Assembly: GCA_016721945.1 (NCBI GenBank)
Contig: JADKHC010000007.1
Coordinates: 124,001 to 188,000, forward strand
Source of the DNA: Verrucomicrobiota bacterium
Lineage (GTDB): Bacteria > Verrucomicrobiota > Verrucomicrobiia > Opitutales > Opitutaceae
Length of the DNA stretch: 64,000 nt
Direction: 5' to 3'
Part shown: one piece after another, positions 26,258-34,190 of the stretch
Layout of the letters: each line of letters opens with the position of its first letter
Numbering within the stretch: the stretch's first letter is position 1
The notes under the pieces: generated by a model
The model's database searches: none
The model's input: only the letters and a program-made list of their open reading frames with translations
Told to the model about the DNA's origin: nothing
Made by a program: the position numbers and the translations under genes

Positions 26258-26713
26258 ATGACTTTCCGTATCAGTAAAAGTTTCGAAATCGAGTCCGGAC
26301 ACTTGCTCACCAAGCATCCTGACAAATGCCGCTTTCCGCATGGCCACAGCCGCCGGGTCGATATCGTGCTCGCGGCTGACGCTCTCGATGCCAACGACAT
26401 GGTGTGTGACTTCAAGGCCGTGAAGTCGGCGATGCATGAATTTCTGGATGCTTGGGATCACGCCTTCTGCCTCAACACCGACGATCCGCAATTCGCCCAT
26501 TTCCAAAAAGCCTACGGCGTGAACATCGTGCCCTTTGAGAAAAAAGATCCCACGAGCGAAGTGATGGCGAAGACGATTTTCGACGAACTCAAACGCCGTC
26601 TCGCCGGCACGGGAGGCCAGCCTGATCCGCGCTACGCCGTGCCACCAGGCGTGCGGGTTGAACGCGTCCGCGTAACCGAGACCAGCTCCAGCTGGGCCGA
26701 GTACGAGGAGTGA
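26258..26713 (+). CDS. queD: 6-carboxytetrahydropterin synthase family protein (QueD/PTPS-like)
   Basis: A 151-residue enzyme of the 6-pyruvoyl-tetrahydropterin synthase superfamily, acting in queuosine (7-deazapurine) or pterin synthesis from dihydroneopterin triphosphate. Zinc ligands appear as His15 in ESGHLL and His28/His30 in FPHGHS, with the catalytic Cys24 four residues before the HGH motif. The second His/Asp site is in WDHAFCLN, and the substrate-binding Glu in VRVTETSSSWAEY. It is somewhat longer than typical QueD. No other queuosine genes are adjacent, so the exact branch of the family is uncertain. Confidence 0.85.
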   Translation: MTFRISKSFEIESGHLLTKHPDKCRFPHGHSRRVDIVLAADALDANDMVCDFKAVKSAMHEFLDAWDHAFCLNTDDPQFAHFQKAYGVNIVPFEKKDPTSEVMAKTIFDELKRRLAGTGGQPDPRYAVPPGVRVERVRVTETSSSWAEYEE

Positions 26714-26782
26714 GGGCGGGTTGCTAGCGTAGCTGTAACGAAGCAGTTGAAGCATGATCTGCGGCGTGGAGCGGCGTGCAGC

Positions 26783-26859
26783 AGGTGGAGCCCGATGTCC
26801 CCATCGGGCTTGATCGGCGCGGCTCACGAACCAGCCCGTTAGGGACAACGGGCTCCACT
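26783..26859 (+). repeat. About 77-bp GGTGGAGCCCG palindromic element, copy 1
   Basis: The ends read GGTGGAGCCCG and CGGGCTCCACT as an inverted repeat. The left half contains GATGTCCCCATC and the right half GTTAGGGACAAC, each partly self-complementary. The same element recurs at 30613-30693 and 61626-61703. It lies between convergent genes and overlaps the 3' end of chrA. Confidence 0.75.
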
Positions 26860-28182
26860 CTCTACTGCGTCGTCACGGCTTGAAAAAAGAGCGTGCTTGA
26901 CCACGCCAAGTGCGGCGCTGGCAAATACGATGGGAATCACGCCGACCTTGAAGCGTTGCAGCGCCGCAAACGCAGTCACGCAAATCGCCAGAGCAAACCA
27001 GTCGATCACGCCAGCTTTTGGCATGAACACGTGCAGGCCGAACCACACCGCTAGGTTTAGGATCACTCCCACAACCGTCGCTGTTACTGCCGATAGTGCC
27101 TGGTTTAGCCTGACGACGCCCCGCAACTCTTCGATGTGCGGCGCGCCGAGAAAGATGAAGAGGAAGCTTGGCACGAAGGTTGTCCACGTCGTCATTGCCG
27201 CACCCAGCGTCGCCGCGACCAGCGGCGATAGTGCGCCGGGTTGATTCCAGCCGCCGAGGAACCCGACGAATTGCAGCACCATGATTAACGGGCCTGGTGT
27301 CGTTTCGGCGAGCCCGAGTCCGTCGAGCATCTGCGGCGCCGAGAGCCAGCCGAAGTTTTCGACTGCCTGCTGCCCGACGTAGGGGAGAACTGCATACGCG
27401 CCGCCGAAAGTCACCATCGCCGCTTTACTAAAGAATAGTCCCTGCTGCGCGAGCGTGCTTTGCCATCCCTGCCAGAGCCCTGCCGCGATGACAGGTGACC
27501 ACCAAAGAGTGAGCGACATTGCCAGTACCTTGCCCGCGCGTGCCCACGATGGGCGCGTATGCTCAGAAGCTGTCGCTCGGTCGTCGATGGCGGCGGCGCT
27601 AGCCGACGTTTTGGCGGGGACCGGCGTCGGGAACCATTGCGGAAGAAACTTCCCTCCAGCTAAGCCGATGGCGGCCGCAGCTGCGACCACGGCAGGAAAA
27701 GGCGCGTGGAAAAAGAACAACGCGGCAAACGCCATCGCCGCGAGCGCCCACATGAAGCCGTTTTTCAGGGCTCGCTGGCCGATGCGCCAGACCGCAGCGA
27801 TGACTATGGCGGTTACGGCTGGTTTTAGTCCGTCAAAGGCCGCCTCTATCCACGCAACCTGTCCGTAGGCCACATATACATAACTTAGCAGCCAGAGCAG
27901 CAGCGCAGACGGTAGAACGAATAATACGCCAGCGGCAATTCCGCCCCAAGTGCGATGCAGGAGCCAGCCGCAATAAGTCGCGAGCTGCGTGGCCTCGGGT
28001 CCGGGCAACAGCATGCAATAATTGAGTGCATGCAGGAACCGTTCTTCGCCGATCCATTTTTTCTTTTCGACCAGCTCGGTGTGCATGATCGCGATCTGCC
28101 CGCTCGGTCCGCCAAAACTGATCAGTCCCAGCTTAAGCCAAAAGCGCAGTGCCTCGCGAAAGGTGGGATGAGGTGCCGACAT
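26839..28182 (-). CDS. chrA: Chromate transporter ChrA (two CHR domains)
   Basis: A 447-residue inner-membrane protein of the CHR family, which exports chromate or a related oxyanion. The N-terminal CHR domain shows LGLISFGGPSGQIA, KKWIGEERFLHALNYC and MLLPGPEATQLA. The second has FFSKAAMVTFGGAYAVLPYV and LGLAETTPGPLIM. About ten hydrophobic segments are seen, with a hydrophilic loop near residues 190-215. Its last six codons and stop lie inside the 26783-26859 repeat, so the native C-terminus has probably been replaced. It is convergent with the pterin synthase gene. Confidence 0.93.
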   Translation of the reverse strand: MSAPHPTFREALRFWLKLGLISFGGPSGQIAIMHTELVEKKKWIGEERFLHALNYCMLLPGPEATQLATYCGWLLHRTWGGIAAGVLFVLPSALLLWLLSYVYVAYGQVAWIEAAFDGLKPAVTAIVIAAVWRIGQRALKNGFMWALAAMAFAALFFFHAPFPAVVAAAAAIGLAGGKFLPQWFPTPVPAKTSASAAAIDDRATASEHTRPSWARAGKVLAMSLTLWWSPVIAAGLWQGWQSTLAQQGLFFSKAAMVTFGGAYAVLPYVGQQAVENFGWLSAPQMLDGLGLAETTPGPLIMVLQFVGFLGGWNQPGALSPLVAATLGAAMTTWTTFVPSFLFIFLGAPHIEELRGVVRLNQALSAVTATVVGVILNLAVWFGLHVFMPKAGVIDWFALAICVTAFAALQRFKVGVIPIVFASAALGVVKHALFSSRDDAVESGARCP

Positions 28183-28293
28183 CGATCGTGAAAATCACGC
28201 AAACCATCACGGATGCAAAGCGGAATAGGCGAATTCCTGAACAGCGAGCGGTGATGGGGAACTCAGGAAATCAGGAACACGGACTCTCTCCAA

Positions 28294-28962
28294 TCACGGC
28301 TCCACCGAACGGAGCGCTTCGATGAAGGGATTGGGGCCGCCCTCCTGATAGCCGAGTTTTTTCACGGCCTTGCCGGTCGGATCGAGGATAATGACCGACG
28401 GATATCCCTTGATCCGATAGCGAGTGGCCAAGGATTGATTTTGCGCACGCAACTCATCGGGCTGGGCTGTTTTCCTGGGGAAATCCAGTTTTACCAGGAC
28501 GAGTTTTTCGTTCGCGTAGCTCTTAAATTCGGATGTTGAGAGAATTTCTTGATCTAGCCGTATGCACCAGCCGCACCAGTCGGAACCGGTAAAAAACAGG
28601 AAGACATTGCGTTTTTCGGCCTGGGCTCTGGTAAGCGCAGCTTGATAGTCCGTGGTCCATTCTGTCTCAATGGTTCTGGTCTTGGCTACGGGACGTGGTG
28701 TTGGAGCAGGTTTCTGGTTTGGCTTTTTTTCTGTGCTGGCGGCTGGGCTTGGCGCGGCCTCAACCGGCTTAACTCCCACGACGGCATCATCCTTCAGCCG
28801 AATGCTGACATCGGCGTAGTTGAGAACCTTTGAGTTGCCAGCGACGACCTGGCTCGCGGGTTTGCCCTTCTCCGCAAGCACCTGTTCATAAGTATCACCG
28901 AGTTTGGCAGCAAAAGCACAAGTTCCGAGTGCCAGCGACAATACGAGAAGGGCGGTTTTCAT
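28294..28962 (-). CDS. Exported thioredoxin-like protein
   Basis: The start at 28962 gives a cleavable signal peptide (ending CAFAA) and a 222-residue product; a longer in-frame start would run into the upstream hydrolase gene. Residues about 20-65 form a small domain, followed by a Pro/Lys linker and then a thioredoxin fold with VFLFFTGSDWCGWCIRLDQ (redox pair CGWC) and the cis-proline in IKGYPSVIILDP. It is probably a periplasmic thiol oxidoreductase. The upstream hydrolase gene ends 80 bases away on the same strand, so they may share a transcript. The partner protein is not known. Confidence 0.88.
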   Translation of the reverse strand: MKTALLVLSLALGTCAFAAKLGDTYEQVLAEKGKPASQVVAGNSKVLNYADVSIRLKDDAVVGVKPVEAAPSPAASTEKKPNQKPAPTPRPVAKTRTIETEWTTDYQAALTRAQAEKRNVFLFFTGSDWCGWCIRLDQEILSTSEFKSYANEKLVLVKLDFPRKTAQPDELRAQNQSLATRYRIKGYPSVIILDPTGKAVKKLGYQEGGPNPFIEALRSVEP

Positions 28963-29042
28963 ATGGGAATAATTAGTATGTTCCGGTGGATTGGGGGGCA
29001 TTCCAATTGGTATCGGTACGGACAGAATCAATCTTTTGCCGT

Positions 29043-29645
29043 TTATATCGCAATGGCCGTTTTGATAAACCTCACGCATTCTTCCGCGTGAGTCATCGCG
29101 ATCAGGTGCCCGCCGTCTAGGGTGAGATCGACTTGTGTAGGTATGGGGATAACGTGATCGTGAGTGCCGTGAATGCGCACAGGTTTGGTTCTAGTTTCGT
29201 CTAGTCCTTCCCAGTCAAAGATTGCCGCGCACATCGCGCGGATGAACGATGCTTGGCTATGGCTAAACATCTGCGTGAGTTCGCTCGGATGTTTTCCCGC
29301 TGCTAACTGGATGAACTCGATGGGAGCTAAACGTGCCAACGGATGAAGCAGAGTGAGTAAGCCGGAAATTTCAGCTTTGTTTTTCGCGCTACCGATCAGG
29401 ATGAGCGCTTTGAGCGAAAGATTCTTGGCGATTTCACAACCAACGATCCCGCCTAAAGAAGAACCGATTACGATGTCACCGTGCCGAATTCCTGCCTCGG
29501 TGATGACATGATCGGCTATAGCCTTGATGGTCGTTTCTCCGTGATGAGCCGGCCAGTTGAGAAAACGAGTTGAGGCGAGACATTGCCAGGCGGGCGCTGC
29601 GTACATCCGGTGATCTGCACCCATGCCGGGAAGAACGTGGATCAT
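29043..29645 (-). CDS. Small alpha/beta hydrolase
   Basis: A 200-residue cytoplasmic alpha/beta-hydrolase fold protein. The N-terminus MIHVLPGMGADHRMY holds the oxyanion-hole strand. The nucleophile elbow is VIGSSLGGIVG. The acid is in IHGTHDHVIPI and the catalytic His in DGGHLIAMTHAEE. It is shorter than usual for the fold and appears to lack most of a lid. The substrate is unknown; esterase or thioesterase activity is a guess. Confidence 0.82.
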   Translation of the reverse strand: MIHVLPGMGADHRMYAAPAWQCLASTRFLNWPAHHGETTIKAIADHVITEAGIRHGDIVIGSSLGGIVGCEIAKNLSLKALILIGSAKNKAEISGLLTLLHPLARLAPIEFIQLAAGKHPSELTQMFSHSQASFIRAMCAAIFDWEGLDETRTKPVRIHGTHDHVIPIPTQVDLTLDGGHLIAMTHAEECVRFIKTAIAI

Positions 29646-29837
29646 GTATAATGGGGGCTTTCGTGTGTTTCCTAACAGACCTGCCGCAGAGGTTAAGGGG
29701 TACTGCTTTTTTGTGGCCGGCCTGGAGAGAAAAGTCGAGGCGTGAAGGCATTCCCTTTTTTACTCTGCTCCCTCTGGGTCGAATACCCCGGAGCTTCCTC
29801 CGGCTTGGAAGTGTAAGGAGGTTCGGTTTGGTGGCTT

Positions 29838-29938
29838 GGGGAGCGCACGCGTCCGGCCACACCCGGCGTCCCGCCGGGTGTGGTTCGGAAGGCTCGGGCG
29901 AGACGCCCGAACCAACACGCGAGACGCGTGTGCTCCCC
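29838..29938. repeat. 101-bp element with terminal inverted repeats and three hairpins
   Basis: The 15-base ends (GGGGAGCGCACGCGT and ACGCGTGTGCTCCCC) are complementary with one mismatch. Inside are an 11-bp stem (29857-29867 with 29873-29883), a 7-bp stem (29894-29900 with 29904-29910) and a 7-bp stem (29915-29921 with 29925-29931). The last two loops are both AGA. It occupies the 351-base gap between the hydrolase and GNAT genes; the rest of that gap shows only the terminator next to the GNAT gene. Confidence 0.65.
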
Positions 29939-29965
29939 GGATCTTTGGATATGGAATCCGTTCCT

Positions 29966-29999
29966 AAAAAACCCATGAGCTTGCTCCGGGGCTTTTTTA
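29966..29999 (-). terminator. Terminator of the GNAT acetyltransferase gene
   Basis: An interrupted stem (CCC...GAG with CTC...GGG) is flanked by A and T runs on both sides. On the minus strand it starts at the stop codon and ends in six T. The poly-A/poly-T flanks make it potentially bidirectional. Confidence 0.6.
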
Positions 30000-30482
30000 C
30001 TGAGCCGTTTTAGGGGTTTTCGTAGGTTCGTCTAGCCACAGCCTCATTTCGTTCGTGGTGGTAAACCCCATGCGCTCATACAGACCGGCTTGTTTGGCTT
30101 GGGCGGAGGCGGAGAGTCGGGCAAGGGGAACTCCTTTTTCGCGTAGCCAGGTAAGGGTGTGTTCGGTCAGCAGCCTTGCGTAGCCACGCCGCCGGTATTC
30201 GGGTAGTACATACACGTCCATGATCCAGCCGTAGCGCCGGGCTTTGAAGGTAAAGAACGGGAAATCGTCCCGGATCATCACGCCCGCGGTAGCGACGATG
30301 CGCCCGTCTTCCAGCCAGCCGAAGTGTGCGATACTGCCGTTGTGGTAGCCTTCGATATATAAGTTGCGGGTGAGTTCACGCCAGTCGTCGGCCAAGAGTG
30401 GCGTGACCCCTGCCTCGGTCATCATCCGAAGGCGAAAGTCCAGGGCGAGCGGAATGGCCGTTTCATCCAACTGTGTAATCAT
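29997..30482 (-). CDS. GNAT-family N-acetyltransferase
   Basis: A 161-residue protein with the GNAT fold. The acetyl-CoA-binding motif A is seen in MDVYVLPEYRRRGYARLL, and motif B in AGLYERMGFTTTNEMRLWL. The N-terminal FRLRMMTEAG and the following helix are common in GNAT proteins of unknown substrate. It would transfer an acetyl group to an amine of a small molecule or protein. Both neighbours are hydrolases, but nothing links them functionally. Confidence 0.87.
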   Translation of the reverse strand: MITQLDETAIPLALDFRLRMMTEAGVTPLLADDWRELTRNLYIEGYHNGSIAHFGWLEDGRIVATAGVMIRDDFPFFTFKARRYGWIMDVYVLPEYRRRGYARLLTEHTLTWLREKGVPLARLSASAQAKQAGLYERMGFTTTNEMRLWLDEPTKTPKTAQ

Positions 30483-30612
30483 CCGGCCATGCTGGTGCTG
30501 GCACTTGGATCGGCAAATTCAAATTAGTCACTTGCGCCGTGCAGTAATCAGTCTTGATGCCCATAACAGTTGGGTTGGACGGTCCGACCTTAAGCCGTAG
30601 CGACGCGGGCTG

Positions 30613-30693
30613 GGGCGGAGCCCGTTGTCCCTGTTATGCGGGCGAGGTGAGAGCAGCTTCGGGCAAGTTCGATGAGGACATCGGGCTCCACCA
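30613..30693 (-). repeat. About 81-bp GGTGGAGCCCG palindromic element, copy 2
   Basis: It begins GGCGGAGCCCGTTGTCCCT and ends GACATCGGGCTCCACC, the reverse orientation relative to the copy at 26783. The middle is diverged. It lies in the 431-base gap between the divergent GNAT and lipase-like genes; the rest of that gap shows nothing recognisable beyond promoter space. Confidence 0.7.
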
Positions 30694-30913
30694 ATATTCT
30701 GGTCAACACCGAGGGGCACGCGGGCGATTATTTGCTGAATCGCGTTGTGCTGCGATTGATCACGAACCTAGCGGGTTGATCTTGGGCGCAAGGTTTTCCT
30801 GCGCTGGCCTCGATTTCTTTGTGGCATGCAGCGAAAGAGTCCGATCTATTCCGGCGTAGACAAAACCCGCGCTCCGCGCCTTTTTAGTAGCATCACCCCT
30901 TGTTTTCTTCGCT

Positions 30914-32251
30914 ATGAAAATCCCCTCAGGAATTGTGCCTAGCTTTTTGATGTCCGGACTGTGCGGCCGTCGCCAGTCAGTTGTTTTACTGACACTGGCT
31001 CTTTTAGTTGGTTTTGGCAGCAGCGCGAGCCATGCGGCCGATCCGCGCAAGGCCCCCGTGGATGTCGTTATGCGCGGGCGGGTGGCATCAACGTTGAGTC
31101 AAGCAGGTCGGACGGTCGTGGTGGTTTTGTCGCGTACCGAGGAGGAGCCAATCAAGTTTTTCGATCTAACCGTGCTGGCGCAGGAAGATGTGGGGTTTGC
31201 CTTTTCGCTTCCGCCAAAAGATGGCTATCAAATGGCGGTGTATCGTGACGAGAACGGGGACGAAGTTTTCCAGGAAAATGAACCCGTTTGGTTGAGCGCT
31301 GAATTGCGCGAAGGCGATTTTAATGCTGAACGACGTTCGCCCGTGCTGGAAGCCACACTGCATCGCGGTCTGCCGATCCCGCCGGATGTTCAGGCGCAAC
31401 TTCGCAAGGATCGCTCGGGTGCTAAACAAGCCGATGCGACAAACGAAGGCCAACTACGTGTAGCGCTTGGACTGGTTGAGGATTTCGAGTCGCCGCGTTT
31501 CTCTCGCGAAGCCGGTCTGCTCGGCCTGCGGGATCCTCAGGTATTTGCGGTCCGACATGGTGTGACCGTTTCATTTCTCGAACCATTTGCTCCAGCCCGC
31601 ATCCCCGTTCTCCTCGTTCATGGCGCCGGTGGCGCACCGGGTGACTGGAAGGCGTTCGTCCCGATGTTGGACAAAGCCAAATATCAAGTGTGGCTGTACT
31701 CTTATCCGTCAGGCCAGCGCATTGAGCAATCTGCCCGCATGCTGAGCGAGGCCGTTGTTCGCCTGCAAAAGCGTTACGGTTTCAAGCGGCTCGATGTGAT
31801 CGGGTATAGCATGGGCGGAATGGTTGCGCGGGAAAGTTTATTCAAAGCATCGGCGGCAGGTGAGCCCGATTATCTTCGGAAATTTATCACGCTCTCGACA
31901 CCGTGGGGCGGATATGAAGGCTCAGGTTTAGGCGTAGGGTCTGGATCGGTGCCGGTTCCGAGTTTGGTGGATCTCAAGCCGGGCAGCGAGTTTCAGGCCC
32001 AGCTGTTTGGCCGTTCATTGCCAGAGTCTATTGATTATCATCTCGGCTTTTCGTTCCACGGATCAGGTGCGCCAGAGAGCAACGACGGCGTCGTGACAGT
32101 CGCGAGCCAACTCGCACCAGGCGCGCAAAAACAGGCCCAAGCCATCCATGGCTTCAACGAAAGCCATGCCTCGATTCTCGCCAGCCGCGAAGTGGCAGAC
32201 TGGGTGAGCGAGTTCTTGGACACACCTCCGCCGAAGAAAAAGAAGAAATAA
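30914..32251 (+). CDS. Exported alpha/beta hydrolase (lipase/PGAP1-like)
   Basis: A 445-residue protein. A hydrophobic segment near residues 22-42 ending SASHAA suggests export. Residues about 45-145 form a beta-rich N-terminal domain. The hydrolase domain has the oxyanion motif VLLVHGAGGAPGDW, the nucleophile elbow VIGYSMGGMVARES, the region SNDGVVTVASQ with a likely catalytic Asp, and FNESHASIL with the catalytic His. This resembles lipases and PGAP1-type hydrolases. The C-terminus is a short Pro/Lys tail (PPPKKKKK). The substrate is unknown; membrane lipid or an ester on a surface molecule would fit an exported enzyme. Confidence 0.83.
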   Translation: MKIPSGIVPSFLMSGLCGRRQSVVLLTLALLVGFGSSASHAADPRKAPVDVVMRGRVASTLSQAGRTVVVVLSRTEEEPIKFFDLTVLAQEDVGFAFSLPPKDGYQMAVYRDENGDEVFQENEPVWLSAELREGDFNAERRSPVLEATLHRGLPIPPDVQAQLRKDRSGAKQADATNEGQLRVALGLVEDFESPRFSREAGLLGLRDPQVFAVRHGVTVSFLEPFAPARIPVLLVHGAGGAPGDWKAFVPMLDKAKYQVWLYSYPSGQRIEQSARMLSEAVVRLQKRYGFKRLDVIGYSMGGMVARESLFKASAAGEPDYLRKFITLSTPWGGYEGSGLGVGSGSVPVPSLVDLKPGSEFQAQLFGRSLPESIDYHLGFSFHGSGAPESNDGVVTVASQLAPGAQKQAQAIHGFNESHASILASREVADWVSEFLDTPPPKKKKK

Positions 32252-32295
32252 AACGGCGCAGAGGCTCACCCGCCGAATAATCAAACAACTGACAT

Positions 32296-32381
32296 TGGTG
32301 CCCCCGGCCGGACTCGAACCGGCACGCCTTTTCAGGCAAGGGATTTTAAGTCCCTAGTGTCTACCATTCCACCACAGGGGC
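32296..32381 (-). tRNA. tRNA-Leu, anticodon UAA
   Basis: Read on the minus strand it folds as a cloverleaf. The acceptor stem is GCCCCTG with CGGGGGC (one G-T pair), followed by discriminator A and an encoded CCA. The anticodon stem GGGA/TCCC encloses loop CTTAAAA, giving anticodon TAA. A long variable arm (TTGCCTGAAAAGGCG) marks it as class II, and the T-arm has GGTTCGAGTCC. The length is 86 bases including CCA. Confidence 0.97.
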
Positions 32382-32489
32382 GGGCACGGCATCGAATTTC
32401 ACCGTGCGCGCGCGGACGTCAATCGGGTTGTGTGACGAATGTTGTCCTTCGACAATTTGCTTGGCGAGTCGGGCTGAGTTGTTGAGCAA

Positions 32490-33116
32490 ATGAAAACGGC
32501 CTTGCCGACGTCTTCGCCAGTCGCAACGGTCCGACCTGTGAAGATCGGTTTTCTCGGGGGCAGTTTCGACCCCGTTCACTTTGGCCACCTCATCGCCGCC
32601 CAGGATGCGTATGAGCAGTACCAGCTGGACCGATTGTTCCTCGTACCCGCCGCGCAGGCGCCCCTGAAGCCGAACGATGTGCAATCGTCCGCCGAAGATC
32701 GCCTCGCGATGCTGCGTGCCGCTGTCGAATGGGACCGGCGGTTTGAGCTCTCCGATTTTGAGCTGCGTAAAGGTGGCACGAGCTATACGATTGATTCTGT
32801 ACGGCATTTCCGTGCGCAGTTTCCCGATGACCAGTTGTTTTGGATTATCGGCGGTGATCAGCTGCCCAGAATGCACCTCTGGCGCGAAATCGAGGAACTG
32901 GCGCGCTTGACGGAGTTTATTTTCCTCGAACGCCCCGGCCATCCAGTCAAGGCCATGCCATCCGTTCCGGGCTTGCGACTGCACCGCTGCGACGGCCATC
33001 TGGTCGAGATCAGCTCCACCGAATTGCGTGAACGGGTACGCCGCGGCCTCTCGCTTGATTATTTCATCCCGCACAAGGCCATTGTGCAAATCGAAGAAAA
33101 GCGTTTATATCGCTGA
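32490..33116 (+). CDS. nadD: Nicotinate-nucleotide adenylyltransferase
   Basis: Joins ATP to nicotinate mononucleotide to make deamido-NAD in NAD synthesis. The 208-residue product shows the nucleotidyltransferase signature IGFLGGSFDPVHFGHL, the substrate loop AAQAPLKPNDV, FWIIGGDQLPRMHLW, and the C-terminal ISSTELRERVRRG followed by FIPHKAIVQIEEKRLY. It lies 6 bases before rsfS on the same strand, an arrangement common in many bacteria. The N-terminal 17 residues before the first strand are an extension, so a slightly later start is possible. Confidence 0.96.
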   Translation: MKTALPTSSPVATVRPVKIGFLGGSFDPVHFGHLIAAQDAYEQYQLDRLFLVPAAQAPLKPNDVQSSAEDRLAMLRAAVEWDRRFELSDFELRKGGTSYTIDSVRHFRAQFPDDQLFWIIGGDQLPRMHLWREIEELARLTEFIFLERPGHPVKAMPSVPGLRLHRCDGHLVEISSTELRERVRRGLSLDYFIPHKAIVQIEEKRLYR

Positions 33117-33122
33117 AACTGC

Positions 33123-33650
33123 ATGAAACTGAAAACACCGAAACTCGAATTGTCGCCTTTGCTGAAACAGATTTGCCAAGCTCTGGAAGAAAAAAAAGCC
33201 GAAGACATCAAGGTGCTCCGCGTTAGCGCCCAGTCCTCCATCACCGACTACCTGGTGCTTGGCACAGGCACCTCGGAGCCGCACTTGCGGGCACTGCGCG
33301 TCGAGCTCGAAAAAGTGATCGATAAGTCTGGCGTGCGTATTTTAGGCATGGATACCGATCAAGGCAGTGGCTGGATCGTGGTCGATGCCTTCGATATCAT
33401 GGTGCATGTTTTCACCCCTGAAAACCGCCGCAAATACGCGCTAGAGAGCCTTTGGAAAGACGCCGAAGAGATTTCAATTACGACGGGCCAAGTTGTGGCT
33501 AAAGCCCCAACCACCAAAAAGCGCCCAGCCGTGAAGCCGCAGCCAAAACCCAAGGCCAAGGCCAAGGCTAAGGCAAAAGCTAAAGCCAAAACCAAAACGA
33601 AACCCAAATCAGTTGCTGGAGCCAAAAAGAAGCCAGCCAAGAAAAAGTAA
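33123..33650 (+). CDS. rsfS: Ribosomal silencing factor RsfS with Lys/Ala-rich tail
   Basis: RsfS binds ribosomal protein L14 and blocks subunit joining in starvation. The conserved domain (about residues 10-115) shows EEKKAEDIKVLRV, SSITDYLVLGTGTSEPH, LGMDTDQGSGWIVVDAFDI and VHVFTPENRRKYALESLW. The product has 175 residues, against about 105-120 in most homologues. The extra 50 or so residues are a basic tail dominated by alternating Lys-Ala and Lys-Thr, which could contact rRNA. The gene follows nadD by 6 bases, so the two probably form one operon. Confidence 0.94.
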   Translation: MKLKTPKLELSPLLKQICQALEEKKAEDIKVLRVSAQSSITDYLVLGTGTSEPHLRALRVELEKVIDKSGVRILGMDTDQGSGWIVVDAFDIMVHVFTPENRRKYALESLWKDAEEISITTGQVVAKAPTTKKRPAVKPQPKPKAKAKAKAKAKAKTKTKPKSVAGAKKKPAKKK

Positions 33651-33675
33651 ACCAAGGCGTAGCCTGACTGAAGAG

Positions 33676-33700
33676 CCATCGCCAAGGAATGTGGCGATGG
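33676..33700. other. Hairpin downstream of rsfS
   Basis: An 8-bp perfect stem (CCATCGCC with GGCGATGG) encloses a 9-base loop, 25 bases past the stop. There is no T-tract, so it is a 3'-end or processing structure at best. The following 490 bases up to the pilin gene show no gene. Confidence 0.4.
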
Positions 33701-34042
33701 TGTAGGGGCAGGAAGCTTCGCCGTTCGTCTGGCTGGTTTCGGCAATCTACCGACACCTGAGTTGAAGTATGGGCCCGTTTCCTGAGTCGTCGGCCAACGC
33801 GGAACCCCTTAGCGCGTCTGGCCCCCGGCTAAACTGGCTCTCAAAGGCTGATGGCGATACTCAGCCGTAATGCGTGCCTTGATGCGGATATAAGTAATTA
33901 ATAAGCATACGTTTAACGGCACTACAGAGTGTCGATTTTTGACCGTGTTTATGGCCCGATTCCTTCAGGTGGAGTAGGCTGTGCATGGGATTTGCAATAA
34001 GCCGCCAGCGAGTGAGTTAAGTCAGTACCGCAATCTAGGGTA

Positions 34043-34080
34043 TTGACCTTGGTAGGTTGCTGTTGTAAAAGGGCTTTTAC
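34043..34080 (+). promoter_or_regulatory. Possible sigma-70-type promoter with overlapping palindrome before the pilin gene
   Basis: TTGACC at 34043 and TAAAAG at 34066 are separated by 17 bases. The second box lies in a 16-base palindrome, GTAAAAGGGCTTTTAC (34065-34080). This is about 110 bases before the pilin start. The match is moderate, so this is a candidate only. Confidence 0.35.
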
Positions 34081-34190
34081 GTGCTCTTGACGTGATTTTC
34101 CCTTGTCTAAATGCAACTTCCTGCCGATACTCTCACAACTGCTCGCTATTGAGCGCTCATATAATAACGTACGTACGTCTTAGTAATCCT

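Noticed and set aside
29043..29079. Upstream start for the thioredoxin-like gene at 29079
   Set aside because: It would overlap the hydrolase gene and hide the signal peptide; the start at 28962 gives a normal exported protein.
32382..32489. Promoter for the tRNA-Leu gene
   Set aside because: A TTGACG on the minus strand exists, but no acceptable -10 box follows at 16-18 bases, so I do not annotate it.
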